Counted from the first letter of the stretch, positions 52,933 to 62,785 are shown. The stretch: DNA of 64,000 nucleotides from Granulosicoccus sp965214025 (GCA_965214025.1 CBDCAW010000071.1:1-64000), one strand, 5' to 3'. Made by a program: numbers and translations. Notes: a model not told the origin generated them from the sequence alone.

Positions 52933-54155
52933 CGCAACGTTCCTCGTTCGCGTGAGCGGAGATCTTCACGGGCACGGTCGGTGGAATCCATGGGCAGATC
53001 GGCGAAACGCGGTGAGTCGTTGTTGAGGCTGCTCAGGGACGGCCGGCCTTCCTGCTCACTTCCGGAATTCCGGCGATTCTGATTCTGCTCCATCAGCTTG
53101 TCGAGCGGCAGATACATCAGGTTGTTGCTGCCACCCTCCGACTGATCTACCAGTACCTTGTTGGTGTTGGAGAGCACGGACTCCATCGCCTCGATGTACA
53201 GACGCTCGCTGGTCACACCCGGTGCCTTCTCGTATTCACCGAGCAATGACAAAAAGCGTTCGGACTCACCGAGCGCCGCCTGCTCGACCCGCGTCTTGTA
53301 CGCTTCGGATGCCTCCAGGACACCTTGCGCATCACCTCGGGCCTGCGGCAGGACCTCGTTACGGTAGGCCTGCGCCTCGTTGATGAAGCGTTCCTTGTCT
53401 TCCCGTGCCTTGACGGCATCTGAGAAGGCCGCTTGAACCTCTTCGGGTGGCTGAGCTCGCTCCAGGTTCACCGCCGTGACGTTGAGGCCGGACTCATACT
53501 CGTCGAGAATCCGTTGAAGGCTGTCCTGGGTGGTGTTCCAGACGACATCGCGACCGGTCGTCAACACCGGCTCCAGAGTGGTTCCGCCGATGACCTCGCG
53601 CACAGCGCTCTCCACGACTTCCGCCAACGTCTGATCGGGCAGACTTACGTTGAACAGGTAGTCTGCGGCATTCTTGATGTTGTATTGCACCGTCATGTCG
53701 ATATCGACGATGTTTTCATCCTGCGTGAGGATCTGCTGGCCGACCAGGTTGGCGCTGCGGATCTGTTCCACATCCACCCGCTCGACCTGCTGCACCGGCC
53801 AGGGGATGTGCCAGTGCGGTCCGGGTCCGGTAGTCTCCACGAGCCGCCCGAACTGAGTGATCACACCCGATTGCGCCGGCTGTACCACGTAGATGCCGGA
53901 AAGCAGCCAGATCACGCCCAGCACGGCGGCAATCAGCCCGGCCGCCTTGCCACTGAGGTTGCCACCGGGAAGACCGCTGTGCATCCCACCACCGCCACTG
54001 CCGTTGGAGCCTCCGCGCCTCTGCTGCTTGCCGAACAACCCGTCAAGCTTCTTCTTGAGGTTCTTGAACACCTCATCGAGATCGGGTGGGCCACCGGAAT
54101 TCTTGCGGTTGCCCCATGGGTCGTTGTCGTTACCACCTGGCTCGTTCCAAGCCAT
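52929..54155 (-). CDS. hflK: HflK, FtsH-modulating SPFH protein
   Basis: HflK is the partner of HflC. The product of about 408 residues starts MAWNEPGGNDNDPWGNRK, the usual family N-terminus. It has a Gly-rich cytosolic segment (about 45-65), a transmembrane helix (about 72-92, LIAAVLGVIWLLSGIYVV), the SPFH domain with VQPAQSGVITQFGRL and LTQDENIVDIDMTVQYNI, and the coiled coil AQPPEEVQAAFSDAVKARED. I choose the ATG at 54155, not one ten codons earlier. It lies between hflX and hflC. Confidence 0.95.
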   Translation of the reverse strand: MAWNEPGGNDNDPWGNRKNSGGPPDLDEVFKNLKKKLDGLFGKQQRRGGSNGSGGGGMHSGLPGGNLSGKAAGLIAAVLGVIWLLSGIYVVQPAQSGVITQFGRLVETTGPGPHWHIPWPVQQVERVDVEQIRSANLVGQQILTQDENIVDIDMTVQYNIKNAADYLFNVSLPDQTLAEVVESAVREVIGGTTLEPVLTTGRDVVWNTTQDSLQRILDEYESGLNVTAVNLERAQPPEEVQAAFSDAVKAREDKERFINEAQAYRNEVLPQARGDAQGVLEASEAYKTRVEQAALGESERFLSLLGEYEKAPGVTSERLYIEAMESVLSNTNKVLVDQSEGGSNNLMYLPLDKLMEQNQNRRNSGSEQEGRPSLSSLNNDSPRFADLPMDSTDRAREDLRSRERGTLR

Positions 54156-54209
54156 AGGCCATTTGCTCCAGAGCCGGTTCATCACCGGCGGTTAGGGATC
54201 GTTACAAGG

Positions 54210-55550
54210 CTAGCGATCGCCGCCAGCCTCTTCAGGTACGAATGAGTCAGGTACGAATTGTCGGGTTATACGGTGCTCTCGAACCAACCGTGCAAAGTCG
54301 ATCGCATCGATGTCGATATGCAGCAACTGGCTGCCATCGTCCCGGTTTCGTTCTTCGAGCACCGCATCGTGCGCGAACAACTGGGCACGAAGCTTACCCT
54401 GTTCCGGCTGCACACTGAGCCAACCGACCTTTCGTTCGCGAGCGACATGTTCCGCGATTGCTTCAGGCAGCAGGGCCATGCCGGCGCCACTGACCGCCGA
54501 GACCCAGACCGCCTGCGCGCATCCAGACTCGTCACGTTCGATACGAGGTTCGTGCCCAGTCAGGTCGATCTTGTTCATCACGACCAGTTGCGGCACTTCA
54601 TCGGCACCGATACCGGCAAGTACCTCGTCTACATCCGTGCGCCGCGCATCGCGTTCGGGATCACTGGCATCGACCACGTGCACCAGCAGATCGGCCTCAC
54701 GCGTTTCGGTAAGTGTAGAGCGGAACGCTTCGACCAGCTCATGGGGCAGCTCGCGAATGAAGCCTACAGTATCCGCCACTACAGACATCAACCCACCAGG
54801 AAGTTCCAGTTTGCGTAACGTGGGATCGAGCGTGGCGAACAGCTGGTCTGCCGCGTAAACCGATTCCCCCGCCAACCGGTTGAACAAGGTGGACTTGCCC
54901 GCATTCGTGTAACCGACCAGCGCCACCGTCGCGATCCCCGTCTTGCCCCGTTTACCTCGACCTTGCTCGCGCTGCCTGCGAACCTTGTCCAGACGCGAGC
55001 GCAGTACCTTGACCCGATCGTTGAGCAATCGACGATCCGTCTCCAGCTGGGTTTCCCCCGGCCCCCGAAGACCGATGCCCCCCTTCTGGCGCTCCAGGTG
55101 AGTCCAGCCGCGTACCAGGCGTGTCGCCAGATGCGACAACTGGGCGAGCTCGACCTGCAACTTGCCTTCGAACGTGCGTGCACGTTGTGCAAAGATATCG
55201 AGAATCAGTGAGTTGCGATCCAGCACCCGCACCTCCAGTGCCCGTTCCAGGTTGCGCTCCTGACTCGGGCTCAGGCGCTGACCGAACAGTACGACATCGG
55301 CCTGCGTGTTCACACGTAACTCGCGCACTTCCTCGATCTTGCCCGAACCGATGAAATGCCTCGGATCGGGCCGCGAGCGCTTGCCCGTGACCATACCCAC
55401 GGTTTTAAGGCCAGCGGAACGCGCCAGCTCCTCGAATTCGTTGCGTGCGGCATCCGGATCAACATCACTGCTTCGGGTACCGCCACGGTGATCATCGACT
55501 TCGATGAAGACCAGTAAAGCTCGGTTCCCGGCATCGGGGCGTTCAAACAA
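54210..55550 (-). CDS. hflX: ribosome-rescue GTPase HflX
   Basis: HflX splits stalled 70S ribosomes under heat and other stress. The 446-residue product has the N-terminal HflX subdomain with RPDPRHFIGSGKIEE (about 60-74) and DRNSLILDIFAQRA (111-124), a helical linker with LRGPGETQLETDRR, and the GTPase domain: G1 GYTNAGKST (213-221), DTVGFIRELPHELVEAF as G3, and NKID as G4. It follows hfq on the same strand after about 145 bases. Confidence 0.96.
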   Translation of the reverse strand: MFERPDAGNRALLVFIEVDDHRGGTRSSDVDPDAARNEFEELARSAGLKTVGMVTGKRSRPDPRHFIGSGKIEEVRELRVNTQADVVLFGQRLSPSQERNLERALEVRVLDRNSLILDIFAQRARTFEGKLQVELAQLSHLATRLVRGWTHLERQKGGIGLRGPGETQLETDRRLLNDRVKVLRSRLDKVRRQREQGRGKRGKTGIATVALVGYTNAGKSTLFNRLAGESVYAADQLFATLDPTLRKLELPGGLMSVVADTVGFIRELPHELVEAFRSTLTETREADLLVHVVDASDPERDARRTDVDEVLAGIGADEVPQLVVMNKIDLTGHEPRIERDESGCAQAVWVSAVSGAGMALLPEAIAEHVARERKVGWLSVQPEQGKLRAQLFAHDAVLEERNRDDGSQLLHIDIDAIDFARLVREHRITRQFVPDSFVPEEAGGDR

Positions 55551-55694
55551 GGTGTGGTTTCAGCTCCTGCACAGCACAAGGACGGCCCGCGCGACAAGCG
55601 CCATCACAGACCGAGCCGCCACGAGCGCCATCAAACCGGAAAGCTGCACTCGACGATCAGCAGACATCTTGACGCATGCCACCATCAAACGATG

Positions 55695-55940
55695 TCACTG
55701 CTCACCCGCTTCATCGTCCGTGGGCAGACTGATCTTCACCGGCCTGCTGGGTACCACGGTGGAAATGGCGTGCTTGTAGACCATCTGGTTGACGGTGTTC
55801 TTCAGTAGCACCACGAACTGATCGAAGGATTCGATCTGACCCTGTAACTTTATGCCGTTCACCAGATAGATCGAGACCGGAATACGCTCCTTTCTGAGCG
55901 TATTCAGAAAAGGTTCCTGCAGTGACTGCCCTTTCGCCAT
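55695..55940 (-). CDS. hfq: RNA chaperone Hfq
   Basis: Hfq is the hexameric Sm-like chaperone for small RNAs. The 81-residue protein has the conserved MAKGQSLQEPFLNTLRKERI with Q8 and the rim arginines (R16, and K17 where RR or RK is usual), VNGIKLQGQIESFDQFVVLL (Sm1), and YKHAISTVVPSRPV (Sm2). The acidic C-terminal tail is short. In most gammaproteobacteria miaA lies just upstream; here it is replaced by the 17-bp repeat region. Confidence 0.97.
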   Translation of the reverse strand: MAKGQSLQEPFLNTLRKERIPVSIYLVNGIKLQGQIESFDQFVVLLKNTVNQMVYKHAISTVVPSRPVKISLPTDDEAGEQ

Positions 55941-56089
55941 CTGTTATTTGCCTTTTTATGCCGGCACCGATACGCCGGTAGGTGGTTTCAAGTGCCGATG
56001 GCATTGCAGCGACACGGGGCGTGGTGGAAAACCGGCTTACCGGGACCACCCAATCGCGAATTGTCGCCGCAGTGTCGCACGCTGTCAAC

Positions 56090-56204
56090 GCCGCTGCACC
56101 TGGAGGGCCGCTGCACCTGGAGGGCCGCTGCACCTGGAGGGCCGCTGCACCTGGAGGGCCGCTGCACCCGGAGGACCACTGCACCTGGAGGACCACTGCA
56201 ATTT
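56090..56204. repeat. 17-bp tandem repeat (GCCGCTGCACCTGGAGG)
   Basis: The unit GCCGCTGCACCTGGAGG is repeated from 56090: four perfect copies, one with a C/T change, one starting ACCACTG, and a final partial one (ACCACTGCAATTTGGG). The 17-base period is not a multiple of three, and no gene is supported across it. It lies in the 363-base gap (55941-56303) between the divergent hfq and the surface protein, where the promoters of both must be. Apart from the array I see nothing distinct in the gap. Confidence 0.92.
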
Positions 56205-56303
56205 GGGAGACTGCCGGAACCGGGGGTTGCTGCCACCGGGTGCGCCCGCCGATCAAGGGTTCAGGTTCCATTCAGGCCGACCCCGGGATACTGGGCGACT
56301 CTC

Positions 56304-57326
56304 ATGGCAGAAGCGCCCTTGAACATGATGGCAAACTCTTCCCCGTATCAAAGCAAGACACCCGTCAACCGCTGGCTGAAGATCGGTGCATTGCTCGGGC
56401 TGCTCGGCATGGCTTCGCCGCTGGTCGCGGCACCGCAGTCACAGCTCGCCGCCCCGGAAACACTGGCCGAGACTGTCAGCGACACGCTGCGAGTACGTGA
56501 GGGCTATCGCTTCGAAGACCCACTGTTCGCCGAGACGCCCGGTGCGGAGGTGGCACTGCCGGGCCTCCCGATGCCACAGGGGCGCTCGTCCGGAGAGGGC
56601 GATTCGCGCAGCGCCGGCGATGCCCGCCATCTCGGTGCGGCCTGGGTCAGCGCACTGCGCGTCAACCTGATCGGGGATCGCGATGGTGACGGCTACTATC
56701 GGGGCTTCCGTCTCGACATCGACGTGGATACCGATGCCTCCGCCGCAGATGTCTACGCCGTGATCTACCTGCAGCGCAGTGGCTCCCGACTGCAGACCCT
56801 GCATGTAACCCGCACGTTCACCATCCTCGGCACACGCAGCTCGGACGAATACACACTCGACATCGAACTGTTGGATGACTACCGCGCCGGCCGTTACGAT
56901 CTGGCCATCGACATCATTGCTGCGTACGACGGGCGCCTGCTGGATGCCGTGTCGGTCAATGAGTTCACAAGCCTCGGCGGACTGCCTCTCGAAGCGCCTG
57001 ACGGCATCGGCAGTTGCCTGGGAGCGGGTTTCGATGACGACTACTACGACGAATTTCCGGATTCCAACGACCCGGTCTGCGGCCATGCCTTCGACTACCC
57101 GCAACATCAAGGGGCCTACGAAGTGGCCTACGCAGGCAGCACCGGCGGCGGGCTTCTGCTTGCATTATCCTGTCTTCTGTTCAGCCGTCGGTGGGGCCAC
57201 GCCGTATACTCTGAGCGTGCCGCCGGGCATCAGCGCCGGCAGCCGCCACGACGGAGAGGGCTCACATGCCGGGTTATCAGGAAACGTACGCCAGATCGCT
57301 GGGTGAACCGGAAGACTTCTGGCTGA
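56304..57326 (+). CDS. choice-of-anchor H / GlyGly-anchor surface protein
   Basis: The 340-residue protein has a signal peptide (WLKIGALLGLLGMASPLVAA, about residues 24-43) and a beta-rich domain (about 100-230) with calcium-loop-like DRDGDGYYRGFRLDIDVD, then LDIELLDDYRAGRYDLAIDI. Near the C-terminus GSTGGGLLLALSCLLFSRR matches GlyGly-type anchors, which are cleaved by rhombosortase so that the protein leaves the inner membrane. I link it to the choice-of-anchor H proteins on this basis. About 45 residues follow the basic cluster, unlike the usual short end, and they overlap the prpE start by 61 bases; a recent loss of an earlier stop is possible. The ATG at 56304 is the first before the signal peptide. 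Confidence 0.78.
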   Translation: MAEAPLNMMANSSPYQSKTPVNRWLKIGALLGLLGMASPLVAAPQSQLAAPETLAETVSDTLRVREGYRFEDPLFAETPGAEVALPGLPMPQGRSSGEGDSRSAGDARHLGAAWVSALRVNLIGDRDGDGYYRGFRLDIDVDTDASAADVYAVIYLQRSGSRLQTLHVTRTFTILGTRSSDEYTLDIELLDDYRAGRYDLAIDIIAAYDGRLLDAVSVNEFTSLGGLPLEAPDGIGSCLGAGFDDDYYDEFPDSNDPVCGHAFDYPQHQGAYEVAYAGSTGGGLLLALSCLLFSRRWGHAVYSERAAGHQRRQPPRRRGLTCRVIRKRTPDRWVNRKTSG

Positions 57327-59170
57327 AGGTCGCTGAAGCCGTTCACTGGAGCCGGCCACCTTCACTGGCTCTGGATACCACCGATTCACCGTTCAACCGC
57401 TGGTTTCCGGACGGGCGAATCAATGCCTGCCATAACGCCATCGATGTACACGTGGAGGCCGGGCGAGGCGATCTGCCGGCGATCATTTACGACAGCCCGG
57501 TCACCGGCGGCCAGCGTACCCTGACCTATCGGGAGCTGCTCGATGAAGTCGGCCGCCTCGCCGGTGCCATGGCCGGCGAGGGGGTCACTGCCGGCGACCG
57601 GGTGCTGCTGTACATGCCGATGGTGCCCGAAGCGCTGATCACGATGTTGGCGTGCGCCCGCATCGGGGCGATTCACAGCGTGGTCTTCGGTGGCTTCGCG
57701 GCACGGGAACTGGCCGTACGTATCGACGACAGCCGCCCGAAGCTGATCGTCAGCGCCTCCTGCGGCATCGAACCCACACGTACGGTGGCGTACAAGCCGC
57801 TACTCGATGAGGCCCTGCAGCTTGCCACCACCGACGTTCGTCGCTGCGTGATCCTGCAGCGCGAGGCGCTCACCGCCGAGCTGCACACGCCTCGCGACCA
57901 GGACTGGCAAGCGTATCTGGCCGACGCCGAGCCCGTCGGCTGCACCCCAATGAACAGTACCGACCCGCTGTACATCCTGTACACCTCCGGCACCACGGGC
58001 CTACCCAAGGGCGTGGTGCGCGACACCGGTGGCACCGTGGTTTCCCTGCACTGGTCGATGAAGGCAGTCTACGACATCGATGCCGGCGATGTGTTCTGGA
58101 CCGCATCGGACATCGGCTGGGTCGTCGGCCATTCCTACATCCTCTACGGCCCCCTGCTGCGCGGCGCGACCACCGTTCTGTACGAAGGCAAACCGGTCGG
58201 CACACCCGACGCGGCAGCGTTCTGGCGCGTCATCGCGGAGCATCGGGTGAAGGCTCTGTTCACCGCTCCCACCGCCTTGCGCGCGATCAAGAAGGAAGAC
58301 CCGAGCGGTGCATTGATCAAGGGCCACGACCTCGGCAGCCTGCAGACGTTGTTCCTCGCCGGCGAACGTTGTGACCCGGACACACTGCACTGGGCCGAAG
58401 ACAAGCTGAACGTACCGGTGATCGACCACTGGTGGCAGACTGAAACCGGCTGGGCGATCTGCGCCAACTGCCGCGGCATCGAAACGCTGCCGGTCGTGCC
58501 CGGCTCGCCGTCGGTACCGGTACCGGGGTTCGACGTACAGGTGCTCGACAGTAACGGCCAGGCCTCGGCACCCGGTGCGATCGGCTCGTTGGTCGTGCAA
58601 CTGCCGTTACCACCGGGCACCTTCACCACCCTGTGGAATGCCCCCGATCGCTACCGCAGTGCCTACTTCGAACGCTTCCCGGGTTTCTACGAAACCGGCG
58701 ATGCCGGCTACATCGACGACAAGGGCTACGTGTTTGTCATGAGCCGCACGGACGATGTCATCAACGTGGCCGGCCATCGCCTGTCTACCGGGGCATTGGA
58801 AGAGGTGTTGACGGAACACCCCGACGTTGCCGAGTGCGCCGTGATGGGTGTGCACGATGATCTCAAGGGCCAGCTACCGGTGGGCCTGGTGATCCTGAAT
58901 ACCGGCTGCACGCGCTCTACCGACACGATTCGTGAGGAATTGGTCGCCCGCGTGCGTGAGGGCATAGGCCCGGTGGCGGCTTTCAAGTCAGTGGCCATCG
59001 TGGAGAAGCTGCCGAAGACGCGCTCGGGCAAGATCCTGCGTGGCACACTGCGCGCGATTGCCGACGATACGGACTGGAACATGCCCGCCACCATCGAAGA
59101 CCCTGCCGTGCTCGAAGACATCAAAGGCAGCTTGCGTGAGCTGGGTTATGCCAGCGGCCCTTCCACATGA
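57266..59170 (+). CDS. prpE: propionyl-CoA synthetase PrpE
   Basis: PrpE activates propionate to propionyl-CoA through an acyl-adenylate (ANL superfamily). The 634-residue protein has the PrpE N-terminus (GYQETYARSLGEPEDFW), the P-loop YTSGTTGLPKGVVRD (about 234-248), DHWWQTETGWAIC near 390-402, ETGDAGYIDD, and the catalytic lysine region RSGKILRGTLR near 590. The length and sequence fit PrpE better than acetyl-CoA synthetase. A good ribosome binding site (GGAGAGG) precedes the ATG at 57266. It is the first gene of the propionate operon. Confidence 0.94.
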   Translation: MPGYQETYARSLGEPEDFWLKVAEAVHWSRPPSLALDTTDSPFNRWFPDGRINACHNAIDVHVEAGRGDLPAIIYDSPVTGGQRTLTYRELLDEVGRLAGAMAGEGVTAGDRVLLYMPMVPEALITMLACARIGAIHSVVFGGFAARELAVRIDDSRPKLIVSASCGIEPTRTVAYKPLLDEALQLATTDVRRCVILQREALTAELHTPRDQDWQAYLADAEPVGCTPMNSTDPLYILYTSGTTGLPKGVVRDTGGTVVSLHWSMKAVYDIDAGDVFWTASDIGWVVGHSYILYGPLLRGATTVLYEGKPVGTPDAAAFWRVIAEHRVKALFTAPTALRAIKKEDPSGALIKGHDLGSLQTLFLAGERCDPDTLHWAEDKLNVPVIDHWWQTETGWAICANCRGIETLPVVPGSPSVPVPGFDVQVLDSNGQASAPGAIGSLVVQLPLPPGTFTTLWNAPDRYRSAYFERFPGFYETGDAGYIDDKGYVFVMSRTDDVINVAGHRLSTGALEEVLTEHPDVAECAVMGVHDDLKGQLPVGLVILNTGCTRSTDTIREELVARVREGIGPVAAFKSVAIVEKLPKTRSGKILRGTLRAIADDTDWNMPATIEDPAVLEDIKGSLRELGYASGPST

Positions 59171-59215
59171 GAATGATGGGCGCGGCGTCTTATCCCGTGG
59201 GAGAACCGAAAGGCG

Positions 59216-60748
59216 ATGACTGACATCAACACCCGCCTGCTGTCCAAGCGCGCCGCGGCTCTGGCAGGTGGCGGCGAGGAACGCGTGGCAGCCCAGCATG
59301 CCAAGGGCAAGCTCACCGCGCGTGAACGGCTTGGCGTACTGTTCGACCAGGGCAGCTTCACCGAGTGGGACCAGTTCGTCGAACACGATTGCCATGATTT
59401 CGGCATGGCGGGCAACCGCGTTCCGGGCGACGGTGTGGTCATCGGCTACGGCCAGGTCAACGGTCGGCTGACCTTCGCCTTCAGCCAGGATTTCACGGTG
59501 CTCGGCGGCTCGTTGTCGGCGGCGCATGCCCGCAAGATCTGCAAGCTGATGGATCACGCGCTGCGGGTTGGCGCACCGGTGGTCGGCATCAACGATTCAG
59601 GCGGTGCACGCATTCAGGAAGGCGTGGCCTCGCTCGGCGGCTATGCCGATGTGTTCCAGCGCAACGTGCTCGCCTCGGGCGTGGTGCCGCAAATCTCCAT
59701 GATCATGGGGCCGTGTGCCGGGGGCGCAGTGTATTCGCCGGCCATGACCGATTTCATCTTCATGGTGCGCAACACCTCGTACATGTTCGTCACCGGGCCG
59801 GAAGTGGTCAAGACCGTCACTCACGAAACGGTGACCCAGGAAGAGCTCGGTGGCGCTGCCACGCACACCACCCGCAGCAGCGTGGCCGATGGCGCTTTCG
59901 ACAACGATGTGGAAGCGCTGTTGCAGTTGCGCCGCTTCCTGCACTTCCTGCCGCAGAGCAACCGTGAAACCGCCCCACCGCGCCCCACCGCCGACCCGGC
60001 CGAACGGCAGGTGCCGGCGCTCGATACCCTGGTACCCGACAATCCGAACCAGCCCTACGACATGCGTGAACTGGTGGTGCACGTCTGTGATGAGGCAGAT
60101 TTCTTCGAAGTTCAGGCAGATTTCGCGGGTAACATCATCACGGGCCTGGGCCGCATGAATGGAGACACGGTCGGCTTCGTCGCCAACCAGCCGATGGTGC
60201 TGGCAGGTTGCCTGGACATCAACGCCAGCCGCAAGGCCGCCCGCTTCGTGCGCTTCTGCGATGCCTTCTCCATTCCGATCGTCACCTTCGTGGATGTACC
60301 GGGCTTCCTGCCGGGCACCAGCCAGGAGCTGGGCGGCATCATCAAGCATGGTGCCAAGCTGTTGTTCGCCTACGGTGAGGCTACGGTGCCGAAGATCACC
60401 GTGATCACACGCAAGGCTTATGGTGGTGCCTACGACGTGATGGCCTCGAAGCACCTGCGCGGTGATGTGAACTACGCCTACCCATCGGCCGAAATCGCGG
60501 TGATGGGCCCGAAGGGCGCGGTGGAGATCATCTTTCGCACCGATCGCGACAACCCCGACAAGATCGCCACCCGCACCGAAGAATACCGCGACAAGTTCGC
60601 CAACCCCTTCGTCGCCGGCAGCCTCGGCTTCATCGATGATGTGATCGAGCCACATGCGACCCGTGCCCACCTGTGTCGCGACCTGGACATGCTGCGCGAC
60701 AAGCAGCTTGAAAATCCATGGAAGAAACACGACAACATTCCGCTATGA
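59216..60748 (+). CDS. pccB: propionyl-CoA carboxylase beta subunit
   Basis: PccB is the carboxyltransferase subunit that moves the carboxyl group from biotin to propionyl-CoA to form (S)-methylmalonyl-CoA. The 510-residue protein has the acyl-CoA carboxyltransferase fold, with KLTARERLGVLFDQGSF, GINDSGGARIQEGVASLGGY (about 121-140, an oxyanion-type glycine-rich segment), MIMGPCAGGAVYSPAMTDF and, in the second half, VDVPGFLPGTSQELGGIIKHGAKLL and RKAYGGAYDVM. The ATG follows AAAGGCG. Its stop overlaps the pccA start (ATGA). Confidence 0.95.
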   Translation: MTDINTRLLSKRAAALAGGGEERVAAQHAKGKLTARERLGVLFDQGSFTEWDQFVEHDCHDFGMAGNRVPGDGVVIGYGQVNGRLTFAFSQDFTVLGGSLSAAHARKICKLMDHALRVGAPVVGINDSGGARIQEGVASLGGYADVFQRNVLASGVVPQISMIMGPCAGGAVYSPAMTDFIFMVRNTSYMFVTGPEVVKTVTHETVTQEELGGAATHTTRSSVADGAFDNDVEALLQLRRFLHFLPQSNRETAPPRPTADPAERQVPALDTLVPDNPNQPYDMRELVVHVCDEADFFEVQADFAGNIITGLGRMNGDTVGFVANQPMVLAGCLDINASRKAARFVRFCDAFSIPIVTFVDVPGFLPGTSQELGGIIKHGAKLLFAYGEATVPKITVITRKAYGGAYDVMASKHLRGDVNYAYPSAEIAVMGPKGAVEIIFRTDRDNPDKIATRTEEYRDKFANPFVAGSLGFIDDVIEPHATRAHLCRDLDMLRDKQLENPWKKHDNIPL

Positions 60749-62703
60749 CGCAGCCGATCGAAAAGATCCTGATCGCCAACCGTGGCGAGATCGCCTGCCG
60801 GGTAATCCGTACGGCACGCGAACGCGGTATCGCCACCGTGGCCGTGTATTCCGACGCCGATCGCCGTGCGCTGCATGTGCTGCAGGCCGACGAAGCGGTA
60901 CACATAGGCGGTAGTGCCTCGAACGAAAGCTATCTCGTCATCGAGAACATCATCGAGGCGGTTCGGGCGAGCGGTGCGGACGCCGTGCACCCGGGGTTCG
61001 GCTTCCTGTCGGAGAATGCCGCGTTCGCCACTGCCCTGCTCGAGGCAGGTATCCGTTTCATCGGCCCCGGCGTGCATGCCATCGAGGCGATGGGCGACAA
61101 GATCACCTCCAAGAAGCTGGCGGAAGAGGCCGGCGTGAATGTCGTTCCCGGCCATCCGGATGCGGTCCCCGATGCGGATACCGCCTACGAGATCGCCGAG
61201 CAGGTCGGCTGCCCGGTAATGCTCAAGGCATCCGCCGGCGGAGGTGGCAAGGGCATGCGTGTGGCCGCCACGATGGATGAGGTACGCGAAGGTTTCACGA
61301 GTGCGCAGAACGAGGCACGCGGCGCGTTCGGAGACGATCGCGTGTTCGTCGAGAAATTCATCGAACAGCCGCGCCACATCGAGATCCAGATCATCGCCGA
61401 TGCCCATGGGCACGTGGTGTACCTGGGAGAACGCGAATGCTCGATACAGCGACGCCATCAGAAGGTCATCGAGGAAGCACCCTCCTCGTTCATCAGCGAT
61501 ACCACGCGCCGGGCGATGGGTGAGCAGGCGGTAGCGCTGGCCAAGGCTGTCAGCTACCAGTCTGCCGGTACTGTCGAGTTCATTGTCGACAAGGCAGAGA
61601 ACTTCTACTTTCTCGAGATGAATACGCGGCTGCAGGTGGAGCACCCGGTCACCGAGCTGATCACCGGAACCGACATCGTCAGCCTGATGATCGATGTGGC
61701 CGAAGGGCGTGAGTTGCCGTTCGGGCAGAGCGAGGTGCAGATCGATGGCTGGGCGTTCGAGGCGCGTGTGTACGCCGAGGATGTGGACCGCGGCTTCCTG
61801 CCCTCCACCGGGCGTATCGTGAGCTACACCCCACCGGTCGACCAGGCCGGTGTGCGCGTGGATACCGGCATCGCCGAAGGCGGTGAGATCTCGATGTTCT
61901 ACGACCCGATGATCGCCAAGCTCATCACCTGGGCACCGACACGCAGTGCGGCCATCGAGAGAATGCAAGGGGCGCTCGACAGCTTCACCATCGAAGGCGT
62001 ACAGCATAACCTGCCTTTCCTCAGTGCCCTGTTCGATCACCCGGCACTGATGGCCGGCGATCTGACCACCCGTTTCATCGAAGACCACTTCAGCGATGGC
62101 TTTAACAGCCGGCAGTACGAGTCGCCGGTGCTGGCGGTGCTGCCGCGGGTGGCAGCCTGGCTGGAGCAACGGTGCCGCGAGCGGGATCGCTATGTGCGGC
62201 CGCAGGCCACACCCGTCGTCGGCACCGATACTCTTGCACTGAGCGTAATCTGTGGCGATGACACCACCGAGGTCGACGCGGCGAGCCTCGCCGGCATCGA
62301 ATCACACTGGCTACCGGGGCAACAGCGCTTCGAAGGCCGAATCGATGGTGAAGACTGCACGATAGGCGTGAAACGGATCGCCGTGGGCTGGCAGCTGAGC
62401 AGTCGTGGCAGCGTGCGCGACTACCGCGTGATGGACACCCGCATCGCCGAGCTTCTGCGCTGGCTACCGGCGATGGATGCCGGTGATCAGAGCGGCCGCC
62501 TGCTCTCGCCGATGCCGGGCCTGTTGGTTACCCTGCGGGTGAAGGAGGGCGATCGGGTAGTGGCCGGCCAGGAAGTCGCCGTGATCGAGGCGATGAAGAT
62601 GGAGAACAGCCTGCGTGCCGAGGCCGATGGCACGGTGAAGCACATCGCCGTGACACAAGGGGCCAGCCTTGCGGTCGATGATATGATCATGGAGTTCGAG
62701 TAA
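60745..62703 (+). CDS. pccA: propionyl-CoA carboxylase alpha subunit (biotin)
   Basis: PccA carries biotin carboxylase and biotin carrier functions. The 652-residue product has the biotin carboxylase domain (ILIANRGEIACRVIRTARE at the N-terminus, ASAGGGGKGMR in the ATP-grasp lid, EMNTRLQVEHPVTE near 290-303), a middle domain that binds the beta subunit (about 450-560), and the biotinyl domain with EAMKMENSL, whose lysine is biotinylated, near 617. The ATG at 60745 overlaps pccB by four bases, so the two are translationally coupled. Confidence 0.96.
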   Translation: MTQPIEKILIANRGEIACRVIRTARERGIATVAVYSDADRRALHVLQADEAVHIGGSASNESYLVIENIIEAVRASGADAVHPGFGFLSENAAFATALLEAGIRFIGPGVHAIEAMGDKITSKKLAEEAGVNVVPGHPDAVPDADTAYEIAEQVGCPVMLKASAGGGGKGMRVAATMDEVREGFTSAQNEARGAFGDDRVFVEKFIEQPRHIEIQIIADAHGHVVYLGERECSIQRRHQKVIEEAPSSFISDTTRRAMGEQAVALAKAVSYQSAGTVEFIVDKAENFYFLEMNTRLQVEHPVTELITGTDIVSLMIDVAEGRELPFGQSEVQIDGWAFEARVYAEDVDRGFLPSTGRIVSYTPPVDQAGVRVDTGIAEGGEISMFYDPMIAKLITWAPTRSAAIERMQGALDSFTIEGVQHNLPFLSALFDHPALMAGDLTTRFIEDHFSDGFNSRQYESPVLAVLPRVAAWLEQRCRERDRYVRPQATPVVGTDTLALSVICGDDTTEVDAASLAGIESHWLPGQQRFEGRIDGEDCTIGVKRIAVGWQLSSRGSVRDYRVMDTRIAELLRWLPAMDAGDQSGRLLSPMPGLLVTLRVKEGDRVVAGQEVAVIEAMKMENSLRAEADGTVKHIAVTQGASLAVDDMIMEFE

Positions 62704-62785
62704 TGGCGTACGTTTGTACACGCGTGCCTTCTGCCAGCGATGGTGACACTTCTGATGAGCTTAATGTGAAGCGGAAGAATAGCGA

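Noticed and set aside
56090..56204. CRISPR array
   Set aside because: The repeat units are contiguous with no spacers, and no cas gene is present.
55992..56303. Upstream extension of the GlyGly-anchor protein through the 17-bp repeat
   Set aside because: The extension would put over 100 low-complexity residues before a clear signal peptide; the ATG at 56304 is better.
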